DNA from: Tremella fuciformis | Lineage: Eukaryota > Basidiomycota > Tremellomycetes > Tremellales > Tremellaceae | Length of the DNA: 64,000 nt | Assembly: GCA_032768795.1 (NCBI GenBank) | Contig: CP136495.1 | Coordinates: 374,501 to 438,500 of the forward strand | Reading direction: 5' to 3' | Part shown: positions 21,201 through 31,880 of the stretch, piece by piece | How positions within the stretch are numbered: the stretch's first letter is position 1 | Layout: each line of letters starts with the position of its first letter | Position numbers and translations under genes: made by a program | Notes under the pieces: generated by a model | Seen by the model: the letters and a program-made list of their open reading frames with translations, nothing else | Database searches by the model: none | Told to the model about the DNA's origin: nothing

Positions 21201-22088
21201 AGCGTTATTCATCATCCCTACAGGACCATTTCCCATCGCACCTGGCCCACCCGGAGGACCGCCTTGTCCTGGCGGCTCAAATCGAGGTCGCTTGGCCGGG
21301 GGAAAGTTTCCGCCAGGTGGTTGATTATTGATCGGAGGTCTCGATGGAGGTCCAGTGGGCCCACGGTGTTGTGGCTGAGCTCCCATCGGTCCGCCGGGAG
21401 GTCGATATGTCTGGGCTGGCGATGCGGAAGGGGTACTGGGAGCCGGCCGGAAACTTTGTGGTGAATTGTATCCCGCCGGTGGGCGGTACTGGCTTGGGGG
21501 GTTGTATTGGCCTCCTGCCGGTGCAGCTGGCTGTTGCGGACCAATGTGGCTCGCATAGCTTTGCCCAGGCCCTTGATATACGCCTGTCTGTGGTACGGGT
21601 GGTTGATATGACCCCTGTTGGGGTGGGACGTAACCCGGCTGGGCAGGTTGAGCGTTGTATTGCCCTTGCTGAGGGTATGCACCCTGTCCATACTGCTGGA
21701 CTGGCTGCTGGGGCCCATATTGCTGTGCTGCAGGCCGATACGACGTCCCAGGACCTTGATATGTCCTCGAATGCGCCGGAGTGGGGCCGTAGCCGTAATT
21801 GGCATAGGGGTTAGGGGTAGCCGCGGCGACAGCCGGTGTGCTTGATGACGAGCTCGGGGTCGCGGCCGAGTACGAGGGCGTCGCGGCTGCACCTTGCGAC
21901 TGTGACTGTCAGCGAGTGGTCATGGTCATTCTACCTCGACTCACCTGATAGTAGGCTGCCCAGGCCGCTGCATGCGCAGACTGATGATCTGGCACGTTCT
22001 GATATGGTTGAGCCGGGGCAGGTCCTGGCGGCAAGGGCGGCTGCCCTGCCGGCATAGCTGGCGAGTACGGCTTTGGAGGCAGGGACAT
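18253..22088 (-). CDS. Large Pro/Gln/Tyr-rich, Lys/Glu-rich protein, probably nuclear; function unknown
   Basis: The start is the ATG at 22088 (MSLPPKPYSPAM). Exons fit 22088-21945, 21905-20642 and 20593 downward, with further introns near 20380-20330, 19075-19025 and 18713-18671. The N-terminal 400 residues are low-complexity and prion-like: AWAAYYQ, then Tyr-Gln-Pro-Gly repeats and Arg-Gly/Pro-Gly stretches. A basic cluster (DKEKDRKKKDKEKEAK in reverse order of charge blocks) precedes conserved-looking pieces (VGIEIKDLGWSWGL, NRFRIYFESPPELD, RRNPNKRWRRES). An acidic Ala/Glu region follows, then RLSILYEDSSRRLCLD, and an ordered helical C-terminus ending in MIQKSLEGMYKEWAGEK. I do not recognise the family. 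The composition suggests RNA or chromatin work. It shares a divergent promoter of about 300 bases with RPN2. Confidence 0.7.
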
Positions 22089-22386
22089 GCCAGCTCCTCT
22101 CGCTCGTCTCCGGCCTTGAGACGCCTTCTATCCTTCGATCAGGCGATGTACGGGATGAAGAGCGCGTATGAAGATCAAAGATGAGGAAAGAGTAGAGAGG
22201 ACGAGCCAGAAAGACGTTCAGCGGTGAGAATGATGACACGTGTTAATACCCACGTGGACTTCGTGCGCTTATCACTCATTCCAACGCTTGCGACTGTGTC
22301 ATCATCGCGTCCACCGACTCTACCCAATCTCTTCTACATCTTCATTCTCCAAACAGTCTGTTCAGCGGGCAGAGATCGTCTCAGCT

Positions 22387-25300
22387 ATGCCTGTAGCGAC
22401 GATCACAACCAGCGCAGGTAAGTTACTCTCTCCGCTGTGGCGTTCAGCTCATGTCGCAGCTGGTTCCTTGACTCTACTCGAGGATGAGGATCAAGACGTC
22501 CGAGTGTACGCGTTGCAGCACCTGCTCACCATCGTGCCGCAATTCTGGGCAGAGATATCTGACAAGCTGTCCTACCTGTGTGCCATGCCTCTACTGTTAT
22601 ACAGACCGCTGACCATCAGCGAGCTTCTGGCCGACCCAATCTCGAAAGAGCTTCCCCCCGACAGTCAACCCTATGCGGCTCTCCTCGTGTCCAAGGTCTA
22701 CTTCTACGTCGGGGAGCTCAGTGAGGCGGTAGAGTTTGCTCTGCGTGCCGGGCCCGCTTTCGAGAAAGAGCAGCAAGAGGAATACAAGGAGACCATTATT
22801 TGTTAGTCCTCCCTACTCAGGTTGTTGAATGACCCAGCTCACGAGCTTAGCGGGATGCCTCGACAGGGCGATCGCCGAGACAGCTGCAGGGGAAACGAGC
22901 GACCCGAACTTGCAGGTCATCGTGGACAGCGTGCTCAAGAACAACAGCGGGGAGAATGGCAAACTGGTACGTTGCCAGACTAACGTTGCAAGCTCGGCCG
23001 TCTGATCGAGTAGGCTATCGGTCTTGCGATGTCTCTTCGAAGGCTTGATCTTGTTGAGGCAACCTTTCTTGCATCAAAAGCTCCCGCATCGACCTCATCG
23101 ACAGCCGCTGGCAGTGAACACGACGAGTCGTTGCTCCGATATGTCTTGTCCGAAGCTGTCAGCGGATCCAGTGGGAATGAAAATTGGCCTGAGTCGTTTC
23201 GCGCAGCCGTAAGTATATTGACATCTGGGAGACGTGTACTGAGCCTGCCAGCTCTTCAGCCTACTCCTCAAGCTCTTCGCGCAGAGCTCGAGTCCGGACT
23301 GGAATGCTATCACCATCATCTGGCTGCAGCTGGACGACCACAAAGCCTGCGCCGAAGCCTTGTTTGGCTTGATGAAGGAGGGAAAGAAGGGCGAGGCTTA
23401 TCAGGTTGCCTTCGACGTTTACGAGTTTGCTCGGCAAGGATTTGTCGAGGCAGTCATCGAGCGAATCACGGCAATTGAAAAAACCGACAAACTGGTGCGT
23501 ACCCCCAGCATGTATCATCAGATGCGAGCTAACGCAAGCAGGAAGGCAAGGAGTTCCAGGAGGTTCTGGTCGATGGCATCCTACGGGGCGAGACCACCAC
23601 CCAAATCATGCTCAACTTCCTGTACTTCAACAACAAAGCCGACATGAGCTCCCTCACCGTCACCAAAGTCAGCGGTTCACGACAGGTTGTTGTGGCAATT
23701 TGGCTGACAGCTTAGGATTCACTCGAAGATCGATACTCCATCTACCACTCAGCCATCACCTTCACTAACGCTTACACAAACTGTGGTACCTTGAATGACG
23801 ACTTCTTGCGCAAGAATCTTCCTTGGCTGGGACGAGCTTCGAACTGGGCCAAATTTTCAGCAACAGCGGGTCTGGGTCTCATTAGCAAAGGTTCATGGGT
23901 CAACGGCTTTCGCTCAGTCAAGCCCTACCTGCCTGGCGGGGTAGCACCGAACAAGTTCTCAGAAGGCGGAGCACTCTTCGCTCTAGGCTTGATGTACGCT
24001 GGTCACTTGAACGCTCTTCAGAAACGGGAAGCCGATGTCCCACTCAAGCAGGCAATTGCAGAAGGCAATGACCCAATCGTGCAACATGGTGCTGCGCTCG
24101 GATTGGGTCTTGCGGGGCTTGCGACAGCAGACGAGGGTTCGTCGATCCTGCTCCTCTCTGCTGCCTGAGTACTGATCTAATAGGGATCTACGAGGATATT
24201 AGGACAGCCCTGTTCCAAGACGATGCGACAGCAGGAGAGGCGGCAGGATACGCAATGGGGTTGATCATGCTTGGAACGGCATCTGAAAAGGCGCTCGATG
24301 AGATGCTGTCTTACGCCCGAGAAACACAGCATGAGAAGATCATCCGATCGCTAGCAGTGGGAGTGGCACTCTTGATGTACGGTCAAAGGGAGAAGGCGGA
24401 CCCCGTGATACAGCGAATGATGGAGGAGAAGGTCAGTCCGCCGCGAGGCGCTATAGCCTTCGAGCTAACCACGCAGGATGCGATTTTGCGATACGGCGGC
24501 ATGTTCGCCGTCGCTCTGGCTTACGCTGGTACCGGCAACAATCAAGCAGTGCGAAAGCTGCTCCACTTCGCGGTGTCGGACGTCAACGACGATGTTCGAC
24601 GAGCAGCTGTGACAGCTCTTGGCTTTGTCCTGTTCCGCAATCACACCCAAGTCCCGCGAGTTGTACAGTTACTGGCTGAATCCTACAACCCGCACGTCCG
24701 ACATGGAGCGACCCTTGCCCTTGGTATCTCGTGTGCCAGCACGGGCCTTGAAGTGAGCATCTCCGCCGCAAGCATCGGGTGATCGTTTGCTGATAGCAGT
24801 CTGCTATCGAGCTTCTCGAACCAATGACGCGGGACCCCGTTGATTTTGTCCGGCAGGGAGCGTACATCTCGCTCGCTCTCATTCTACTACAACAGCCCGA
24901 CACTCACCCGAAAACCCTCTCGACTCGAGAATTGTTCGCGAAAGTTGTTGCCGACAAACACGAAGATCCCATGGCGAGATTCGGTGCCTCACTCGCCCAG
25001 GGTATCATCGATGCCGGCGGGCGCAACATGACTCTCTCGCTCTCGACCCGTGCTGGTACTCTCAACCTCCCTGCCATCGTCGGCATGACTCTCTTCGTTC
25101 AGTTCTGGTACTGGTTCCCTCTCGCGCACTGTCTTGGTCTGGCCTTTAGTCCGACTACTCTCATCGCCGTCGATGAGTCTGTCCATCTGCCCAAGGTGGA
25201 GTTCACCTGCAACGCCCGCGCCAGCTCGTTCGCCTACCCAAGTGCAGTCAAGGAGGTCAAGGAGAAGGAGAAGGCAAAGGCCAAAACCGCGGTGCTCAGT

Positions 25301-25873
25301 ACGACAGCGCGTGCACAGGCTAGGGCGAAGACAAAGCGACAGAATGAGGGCGATGCGATGGACACCGACCAGCCCGAAACGCCTTCAGCCGACGCAGGCA
25401 AGCCACTCGGGGCAAAGTCTACGGATCCCGTACAGCGGACATCCACGCCGCGGGCGAAGAAGCCTGAAGCTACATCCTTTAAAGTAGCCAATATGACTCG
25501 GGTGCTGCCGAATCAGCTTCAGTATATTTCGCTGCCCCCGAACGATCGATACGTCCCTGTTCGACCGCTGCCCGAGGCGTTGTCCCAGTTCACGGAGAAG
25601 AAAGGTTCCAAAGGGGCTTCCTCACAGAGTCGAACGTGGTCGACAGGAAGCATACTTGTACTTCGCGACAACAAGCCCGAGCTCGCCACGAATAGCGAGG
25701 ACTATCTCGAGCTAGCCTTTCGTCTGTGGCCGTACGAAGTCCAACTTCCACCGGAATCCTACCCGGCGGCGGCAACGACAACTCAGCCCGCAAACGACTC
25801 TCAGCCTGGACCAGCGGACATCGGGGACGAAGCCGAGATGCCGGCACCGTTCGAGTACCCCTTTGAAGATTAG
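22387..25873 (+). CDS. RPN2: 26S proteasome regulatory subunit Rpn2 (PSMD1)
   Basis: A scaffold of the 19S base that helps hold ubiquitin-receptor subunits. The start MPVATITTSA (ATG at 22387) splices to AGSLTLLEDEDQDVRVYALQ, the classic Rpn2 N-terminus. About ten short introns interrupt the first two thirds. The centre has the proteasome/cyclosome repeats: GALFALGLMYAG, HGAALGLGLAGLA, AAGYAMGLIMLGT, RYGGMFAVALAYAGTG, VRRAAVTALGFVLF and VRHGATLALGISCA. The toroid is followed by GFWYWFPL-like sequence (FVQFWYWFPLAHCLGLAF). A Lys/Ala-rich insert precedes the C-terminal domain, which ends EMPAPFEYPFED. Order and length match the family. Confidence 0.95.
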
Positions 25874-26463
25874 CATGAGCATGAAGTGTTGCATGGATTC
25901 GAACATGTATCATCTGACTACTGATAACACCGAATTGGCCGTGCCCGGGATTCGCACCATCGGCAAGCCGGCAATTGATGACGGTTCTGATTCTCCGTCG
26001 ATTTGCGATCGCCCTTTACGAACGCCATCTGAGCATGTAGCTACGGTGTCATCTCCCCTCTGAGTTCTCGGTCAACCGGCTAGGCGAAGTGACGAACGGG
26101 AGAAAGGATCGCAAGTCGTCGTAGGTGCTGGTGAAAGAACCAAGGTCTGCGACAAGCAGTACGCCGCTGACTGATGCCATTCTCCTTTGAAGAGACGGGC
26201 TTTCCTTTGAGCCTCAGCGATCGACTGAGTGTATGTGGAGCTGCTTCTCTCCAGCTTCTCTATGCTTTCTCTCGTATTGAGTAGGCCGGCGATGGGCTCC
26301 CTTGGACGCCCCACGCCATGGAGACGGGCGTGGAGTCAGGTATAAAAGCATGTCTTGCCAACGCCGCTTGTCTATTCCTCGATCTACCATTTGCTTTTGT
26401 AAAGCTTGGCCCCATCAGGTCTTCAAACTTTCTCTGCCCCTTGACCGGAATCTACTCGACATC
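25874..26463. other. Intergenic with a TATA box
   Basis: End of the first conserved island. It holds the TATA box at 26341-26348 that precedes the first group B gene and nothing else I can support. Confidence 0.5.
26341..26348 (+). promoter_or_regulatory. TATA box upstream of gene B1
   Basis: TATAAAAG, a consensus TATA box, 123 bases before the ATG at 26464. Confidence 0.55.
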
Positions 26464-27086
26464 ATGACACTGCGTAATGAATGCCAAGATGCCCATTCAC
26501 TTCTGTGTCCCAGATCATGCTCAGGCGCAGTAACGAAGCGAGCAGGCGATACCATGCTCTGCGATGCCCATGTGGGTATCTCCGCAACGACGGTAGTACA
26601 TATGGCTGACCCTGACAGTACACCGAACGCACGCAGCGCGCCTCCCACTTGACTACGAGCGCCGGTGATACTGGCGCACTGACAAGCTTCGCCGGCCTAG
26701 ACTCCCCTCAGAGGATATCCGTCTCCGTCCCCGAATCCGCCCGAGACCCGCTCGCCCCGCCACTGGGGGCAGTGGTGGTCGACCCTCGCTCCGTTCACGG
26801 CACGCGCCCCGTATCCGCGGGGTCGCACTACAACAATGTAGAAGTAACCTTCGCAGAGACTCCGCTTGGCAGGTTCCCTGGCTCCACAAATGGTCTGGGG
26901 ATCCTCACCTTCCCAGGGCTTTTTGGCGGGTCCGACCAATTTGGCCCTGGGGCACTTGGCAACTTCCCTGCACAGAGTGGCCCTGGAACGGCTTATAGTA
27001 GCAGTTTGATCGATGGATCGGAAATTCACTGCCCGACGGGACCTACGGGCCAGGATGATGAACAGGACCGTGGTCATCAAGCGTAG
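26464..27086 (+). CDS. Group B paralogue B1, function unknown
   Basis: Two exons (26464-26571 and 26619-27086). Exon 1 is short and ends ...MLCDAH, with the intron (GTGGGT...GACAG) directly after the His codon in phase 0. This is the position used by all six group B genes. Exon 2 starts YTERTQRASH and continues with an AGDTGALTSF stretch, the same Y...GD...A..F spacing as in the gene at 30381-31303. The rest is Gly/Pro/Ser-rich and probably disordered. The N-terminal VPGW motif of the other members is missing, so this is the most diverged copy, and an earlier start is not excluded. Confidence 0.5.
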
Positions 27087-27507
27087 CTAGGGGCACATGA
27101 CACGTATACTTGACGGTTTTCTTTTCATTTTAAGGCTGCTTATGCAGATTCTCTTCCCGTCGGTCGGGAAGCGCACGGAATACACATCCTCACTTGCGTT
27201 TGCCAATTTAACACATCTTCCATCGTCTCGCATTGTACCTGCGTCCGTCATACGAAATGGGTAGCAGGTAGCAGGAATTTGAAAACAAATCGAAATTCCG
27301 TGGCGAGCACTAGGTCGGGCTGTTTGTGGTTTTTCAGCGAGCAAGTCGATCCCTTCTCTGCTCTCCTTAAAGCTGCATAGAGTCTACCTTTTTTCGGCTG
27401 CCAGGCTGTGAAGGTAGACTGCGATACGATGCAAAGACTGTGCCAATGCGAGTTCATCGTTATTGTGCTTGCGACTACAACATTCGACGAGCTTTCAGAG
27501 GCCTAAG
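27087..27507. other. Intergenic between B1 and B2
   Basis: No gene or repeat seen; contains the presumed promoter of B2 without a clear TATA box. Confidence 0.4.
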
Positions 27508-28377
27508 ATGAGCATACCAGACGTTATTGTAGTGCCCGACGGGGAGCATTGCGAGATTACGAATGTTCCTGGATGGGAGGAACGCGGTCTCTCCTCAGAT
27601 CATTCACGCAAGATTGACGAAGAGATTTTGGCGCTGACTCGCAAGAAGATATGTACATTCCACGTGAGCTGTCCGATGATGCACGATGTGGGACTGATCT
27701 TGATGTAGGCCAAGTACGTCACGGCGAACGAGCTGTGTGAGAAGGAATGCATCGACAAAGGCGATACGTCGGGGGCAGCCGTATTTCGCTGGCGGATTCA
27801 AATGCTGAGAGACAAGGCATGGAATCGCAAGCTGCCCCTGAGGCCATTAAGGTCTTTGACGACCGCCGTTCTCGACCCACACAGTCCCCAAACTCCTGCT
27901 ACCGAACTTAGACCAACGCAACAGCAAGGCCAATCTCAGTTTGCATCGACTTCAGCATATTTCCCCGGTTCGCGGGACTGCTACTTGCACCAATACGTCA
28001 TTGGACCGTTCCCTTCCACCAGCACGGCTGTCGCAGACTCAACAGATCAAAAAAGCCTTCCAAGGCCGAGCGTGGGGTCCACCAAGTCTCCGGATCATAG
28101 TGATGACACGCCAGGAACACAGGTGTCGTTCCCTCTGTTGCTGGCGTCAGGATCAAGTGGCCAGACTGGCGCGCAACAGCCTCCGGACTCTGACCGGTCA
28201 CAGGACAAACAGCTCGTCCAGCCCCGGCTCCCATCGCCTCAAGTGGATAGCAGCGCCGGTCCTCGGGATCATGTGCCGCTTACCAACGAGGCAAACACAT
28301 TCACGAGTCATATAGACTATCTCGTTAAGAACTTCAACTCGCCCGAACCTGACGATCACCAATCCGTTACTGACTGA
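27508..28377 (+). CDS. Group B paralogue B2, function unknown
   Basis: Exon 1 (27508-27663) encodes VPGWEERGLSSDHSRKIDEE and ends CTFH. The phase-0 intron is 27664-27708 (GTGAGC...TGTAG). Exon 2 opens with AKYVTANELCEKECIDKGDT and AAVFRWRIQ, completing the conserved domain of about 90 residues. A long Ser/Pro/Gln-rich region follows. The tail (LPSPQVDSSAGPRD, then FTSHIDYLVKNF) is shared with the next gene. No signal peptide or transmembrane segment. The layout, a small folded N-domain plus disordered tail, would suit a regulatory or DNA-associated protein, but nothing proves it. Confidence 0.65.
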
Positions 28378-28882
28378 TTTGATACAATAACAAGTAACAT
28401 GCATTTACTGTACTTATCATGTCTTGACGGGTGAAAGAGATGATCGATTTCATCCCACTTGTCGTTCCATGCCTCAGACAGGTTCCAGCAGCTTCGACTA
28501 TGCCCCTCTCGAAAGCAATGTGAGGTGTTGCCCCTTCCCTTCGACCGCACTCCCACTCATCTCACCCCACGGTCTTCCGCCGCACGGATCACATAATATA
28601 TTCTGGGATCACACAATATATTCTCACATGGCCTTGGACAGTTTTCGCATGTCTTGAAACACCTCAGAGCCACACTCGCCTGTACTTTTGTGGTCACTTC
28701 TAGCTGTACTGTACGTGGCATCTCATCGCTCCTTTCTCCCTGCACCGCACAAGTTTCCTCCCTTTGACACGATGCACTGGCTTGACGGCTGGCTGGTTTA
28801 CAGTACAAGGTGTTGGCTCTTCCTTCAGCAAAGCGTCCGTGCTACCTGCGACGACTTTCAACTCGCTCACTAGCGACTCGAT
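28378..28882. other. Intergenic between B2 and B3
   Basis: Includes a short tandem repeat at 28586-28624. The first 150 bases resemble the sequence after B3, suggesting that the duplication unit included the 3' flank. Confidence 0.45.
28586..28624 (+). repeat. Two tandem copies of a 19-base AT-rich motif
   Basis: ggatcacataatatattct (28586-28604) is followed after one base by a copy with one difference (28606-28624). It lies about 260 bases upstream of B3 and may be part of its control region. Confidence 0.7.
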
Positions 28883-29720
28883 ATGGCCTCTCTCGCCCAA
28901 AGTGGGCCAGACTTACCGCATTCGGAGTGCGAGTTCGGGAGCGCACTCGGTTGTCCAAATGACAAAATCAGCGGCACACATATAGGCCCCATTGACCAGT
29001 TGTTGCTTAATCTTACTGGCGTCAAGCTATGCACACTTCACGTGAGGCTCTCCTTCCGACGCCTTATGTGACTAATCTCAAACACAGTCTTTGTACGAGC
29101 CGGTAGCCTACTGGTATGAGCGGAAATTCACCCGCCAACTAGACATGGCGAAGGCTGCCGTATTCCGGGATCGGCGGATGAGAAACAGCAGAACGAATGA
29201 GACATCCGGCTCACCCGTCCCAGTCAAGTCTGATGGATCTGCTCAACCCTGTGCCACTGGTCCTCCCCCGACAGCAACTTCCAAAGCGCTTCCTCCGTCC
29301 ACCGCCATCACGCAACAGCGACTAGAATATCCGTACCCAACATATTCGCTCGCACCCAGCTGGCAGGTTCCCTGGTCTGCCCTTGGAGCATCCCTCCCCT
29401 CGAATGCACCTGTTGCCAGTGCCCCAGGAATGCAACAAGGCCCGGCAACAGAAGTTGCAATCGGGACCGAAGCGCCATTATACTCTGTCTTTCGTCCTCG
29501 GGAAACGCAGGAGTCGCTTGCTCCACTGCAAACTTTGTCAGGGCCTCACCACTCCGCCCTCTCTAAGCAGGAACCTCTCGTCAAGCCCCAGCTCCAACTG
29601 CCTCAAGTGGATAGCAGCGCCGGTCCACGGGACTATGTGCCGATTACCGACCAGGCAGGAGCGTTTACGAACCATATAGACTATCTGGCAGAAGCGTTCG
29701 CCTCCGACAAGGCCACCTGA
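28883..29720 (+). CDS. Group B paralogue B3, function unknown
   Basis: Exon 1 is 28883-29041 and ends LTGVKLCTLH; the phase-0 intron is 29042-29087; exon 2 starts SLYEPVAYWYERKFTRQLDM and AKAAVF. The exon 1 core (INQLLLNLTGVKLC-like) aligns with TGVSLCNIH of the gene at 30381-31303. The middle is Pro/Ser/Ala-rich. The C-terminal 45 residues (LPQVDSSAGPRDYVPIT...NHIDYLAEAF) match B2 closely, also at DNA level. VPGW is replaced by a diverged stretch. B2 and B3 are the closest pair in the array. Confidence 0.65.
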
Positions 29721-30380
29721 TCGACACTCGTATGACTGATCTGGTAATCGCACGGATCATGCATTTGTTCTAGTTACATACCTTACCTCCAGGGGTGAGA
29801 GAGAAATCATCGACGAGTCGCGGAAAGTCTGTCCACTCTACAAATCCCTGCTGCTCCTGATACTACAGCAAGTTCCTCATCGAACCCAGCGTGAGGTGTT
29901 GCCCCCTTCTCTTTGTTGGATCCCCCAATCTACTCGCCCCCGACATTGGTGTAAGTGTCCCTACCAGCGGTCACCAGTGTTGATCCGCATTCATACCAAG
30001 GTTGGCGACAAGTGTGTTCAGTTTTCGGCCCTACCTGATATGTTCGAGCCTCCGAAGGCTGAAGTCTTCCTTCATGTCTTCTCTTGAAATTCAACGGCCG
30101 CTGTGAGAACTCGACTGGCGCCAATTGCCCTCTTCGAAGAGCCAGTGGGGCTCTATAATTAACTGAATAATCAAACCCGATTGTGGGATGTACGCCTTCA
30201 TTGATTGCTTGAACCGCACTGGCGCTGCCTTGACGCACGCTCGCCTTGGAAGCCTTGTACTGGCCAGATGTCCTCCCCGAAATATATTTTGCATCCCCAG
30301 ACTTTTTCTCGCGCAGTGATCAAGCTTAAATCGGTTGTAATAATCGAGCAGAACAGTCGATTAGGCCCAATCAGTCCAGC
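29721..30380. other. Intergenic between B3 and B4
   Basis: Begins with 3' flank similar to that of B2 (catgcattt, then gggtgagagaga-like sequence and gtgaggtgttgcccc). An AT-rich stretch near 30279-30290 could be the TATA element of B4. No gene seen. Confidence 0.4.
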
Positions 30381-31303
30381 ATGCCAAAAGACAAGGCGAC
30401 CTTTGCAGAGAGAGACGCAACATGTCAAGCGAGAGCTGTTCCTGGGTGGGGCGGAAAGCGCTTGAGGGCTCACCACCAAGGGAAGATCAACAAAGACATT
30501 CTGAGCAGGACTGGCGTCTCGTTGTGCAATATACATGTAGGTCATGCTCTGTGTGAGCTCTTGTATTCCCACTCACCTCATGGTAGCGTTACACACGAAG
30601 AGTGCTTGAACATTTCGAGATGGTGTTTGAGGCTGCGGGAGACTCAGCCAAAGCCCGTGTCTTCACGGAGCTCATCTCCCTGCTCAACCCGGCTCGCAGT
30701 CTGAAGACCTCCTCGTTCCCGCCTTCGAGCGATCACGCCACTGCTATGACTGCACTCACGCACTTCTGCGAAACAACCTCAAGTCGTGCTCCACGTTTGC
30801 CAAGGATCCTCCCAAAAACGGAAGAAACTTCTGCCGTGCCTGCGCTCACCTGCGAAACGACCTCCTCGGATCGTGGTACTCGTGTGCGAGGGATTCTTCC
30901 AAAACCGGAGGAGGCGCCTGAGTGTGCTTGGGTAGCTTCAGGTGTTGCGGTACAGGACGTCTCGCATGGCACGTTTGCCGACTATGCACCGCCTGACGAC
31001 GCAAACTGGTGGACACGGATTGGTCAATCCGGTCACACAAGGGCAGGCCAGCCTTCATCTCGCCTGCCAGGTGGCTACGATGGTACACATCCAGACCCAA
31101 ACTACAAGTCCCACATACTATCGCTGCCCATGGGTCTGCCGACCGGCCCTATCTCTATCTCGACCAACAACGATGGTTTCGACTCCGAACCGCTGCGGGC
31201 CACAACTGCGCCGTTGACTCATGCGCATGCACAATTTGTAGCTGATATTCTTTCAGAGAAATACCTATCGCGTCCAACATCACCCCCGGCGCCAACATTG
31301 TAG
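30381..31303 (+). CDS. Group B paralogue B4, function unknown
   Basis: Exon 1 (30381-30536) gives the clearest N-domain: CQARAVPGWGGKRLRAHHQG, then INKDILSRTGVSLCNIH. The intron 30537-30586 (GTAGGT...GGTAG) is phase 0 after His. Exon 2 begins RYTRRVLEHFEMVFEAAGD and AKARVFTELISLLNPAR. Two similar Thr/Ser/Pro segments follow (ETTSSRAPRLPRILPKTEE and ETTSSDRGTRVRGILPKPEE), an internal repeat of about 35 residues. The end (HAQFVADILSEKYL) is helical. Function unknown. Confidence 0.65.
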
Positions 31304-31880
31304 AGACCCTTCATGCATCCTCATTGTTCTCGCACAGAGCCTGTACCAGGGGTATCAAGCGGGCCGTACGAGAAGTACGGTTCCATCACTAAGCATGCGG
31401 CAACTCACGTCTGCCAGCAACCTTGATTGAACGATGCTTTCCGCTCGATTCCAGGTGGATTGCAGGTCGCCCACTATGCCCTTGGGCGCGATGGTCCTAC
31501 TTCGGACATGCTTCGATGGGACCGAGCCTCCGTGCATTGCATGCAGAGCGACTGACTCATAGAATATATCGGCAGGCATGAGACTGTGACGTGAGGGTGT
31601 GTGCGAATGAGAAGACTGCTCAGTCCAGCCAATATGACCTTACACCGGGCTAGGCGTGCGCACATTGTTTGCATCCAAGGTTGGAATTCTCATCCGTGGG
31701 GATCTGGTACGTGACAATTAACAGATCGAATCCTTAGGGAGGTTTGAGCGGCGCAGAGGGATGAAGGGGGAAGGAGAGAAGCGTGAAAATGGCTTCGCAT
31801 ATACATAAATGCACTGCTCGTAGCGGGACAATAGACTCTGCTCCAGCATGATACTTTTGGCAGAGCGAGTGACGCACCGT
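31304..31880. other. Intergenic between B4 and the convergent gene A4
   Basis: No gene or repeat I can support. Confidence 0.4.

Noticed and set aside
21218..21892. 224-codon minus-strand ORF rich in His and Arg
   Set aside because: Out-of-frame shadow of the Pro/Gln/Tyr-rich exon, which reads through in another frame with valid splice sites.
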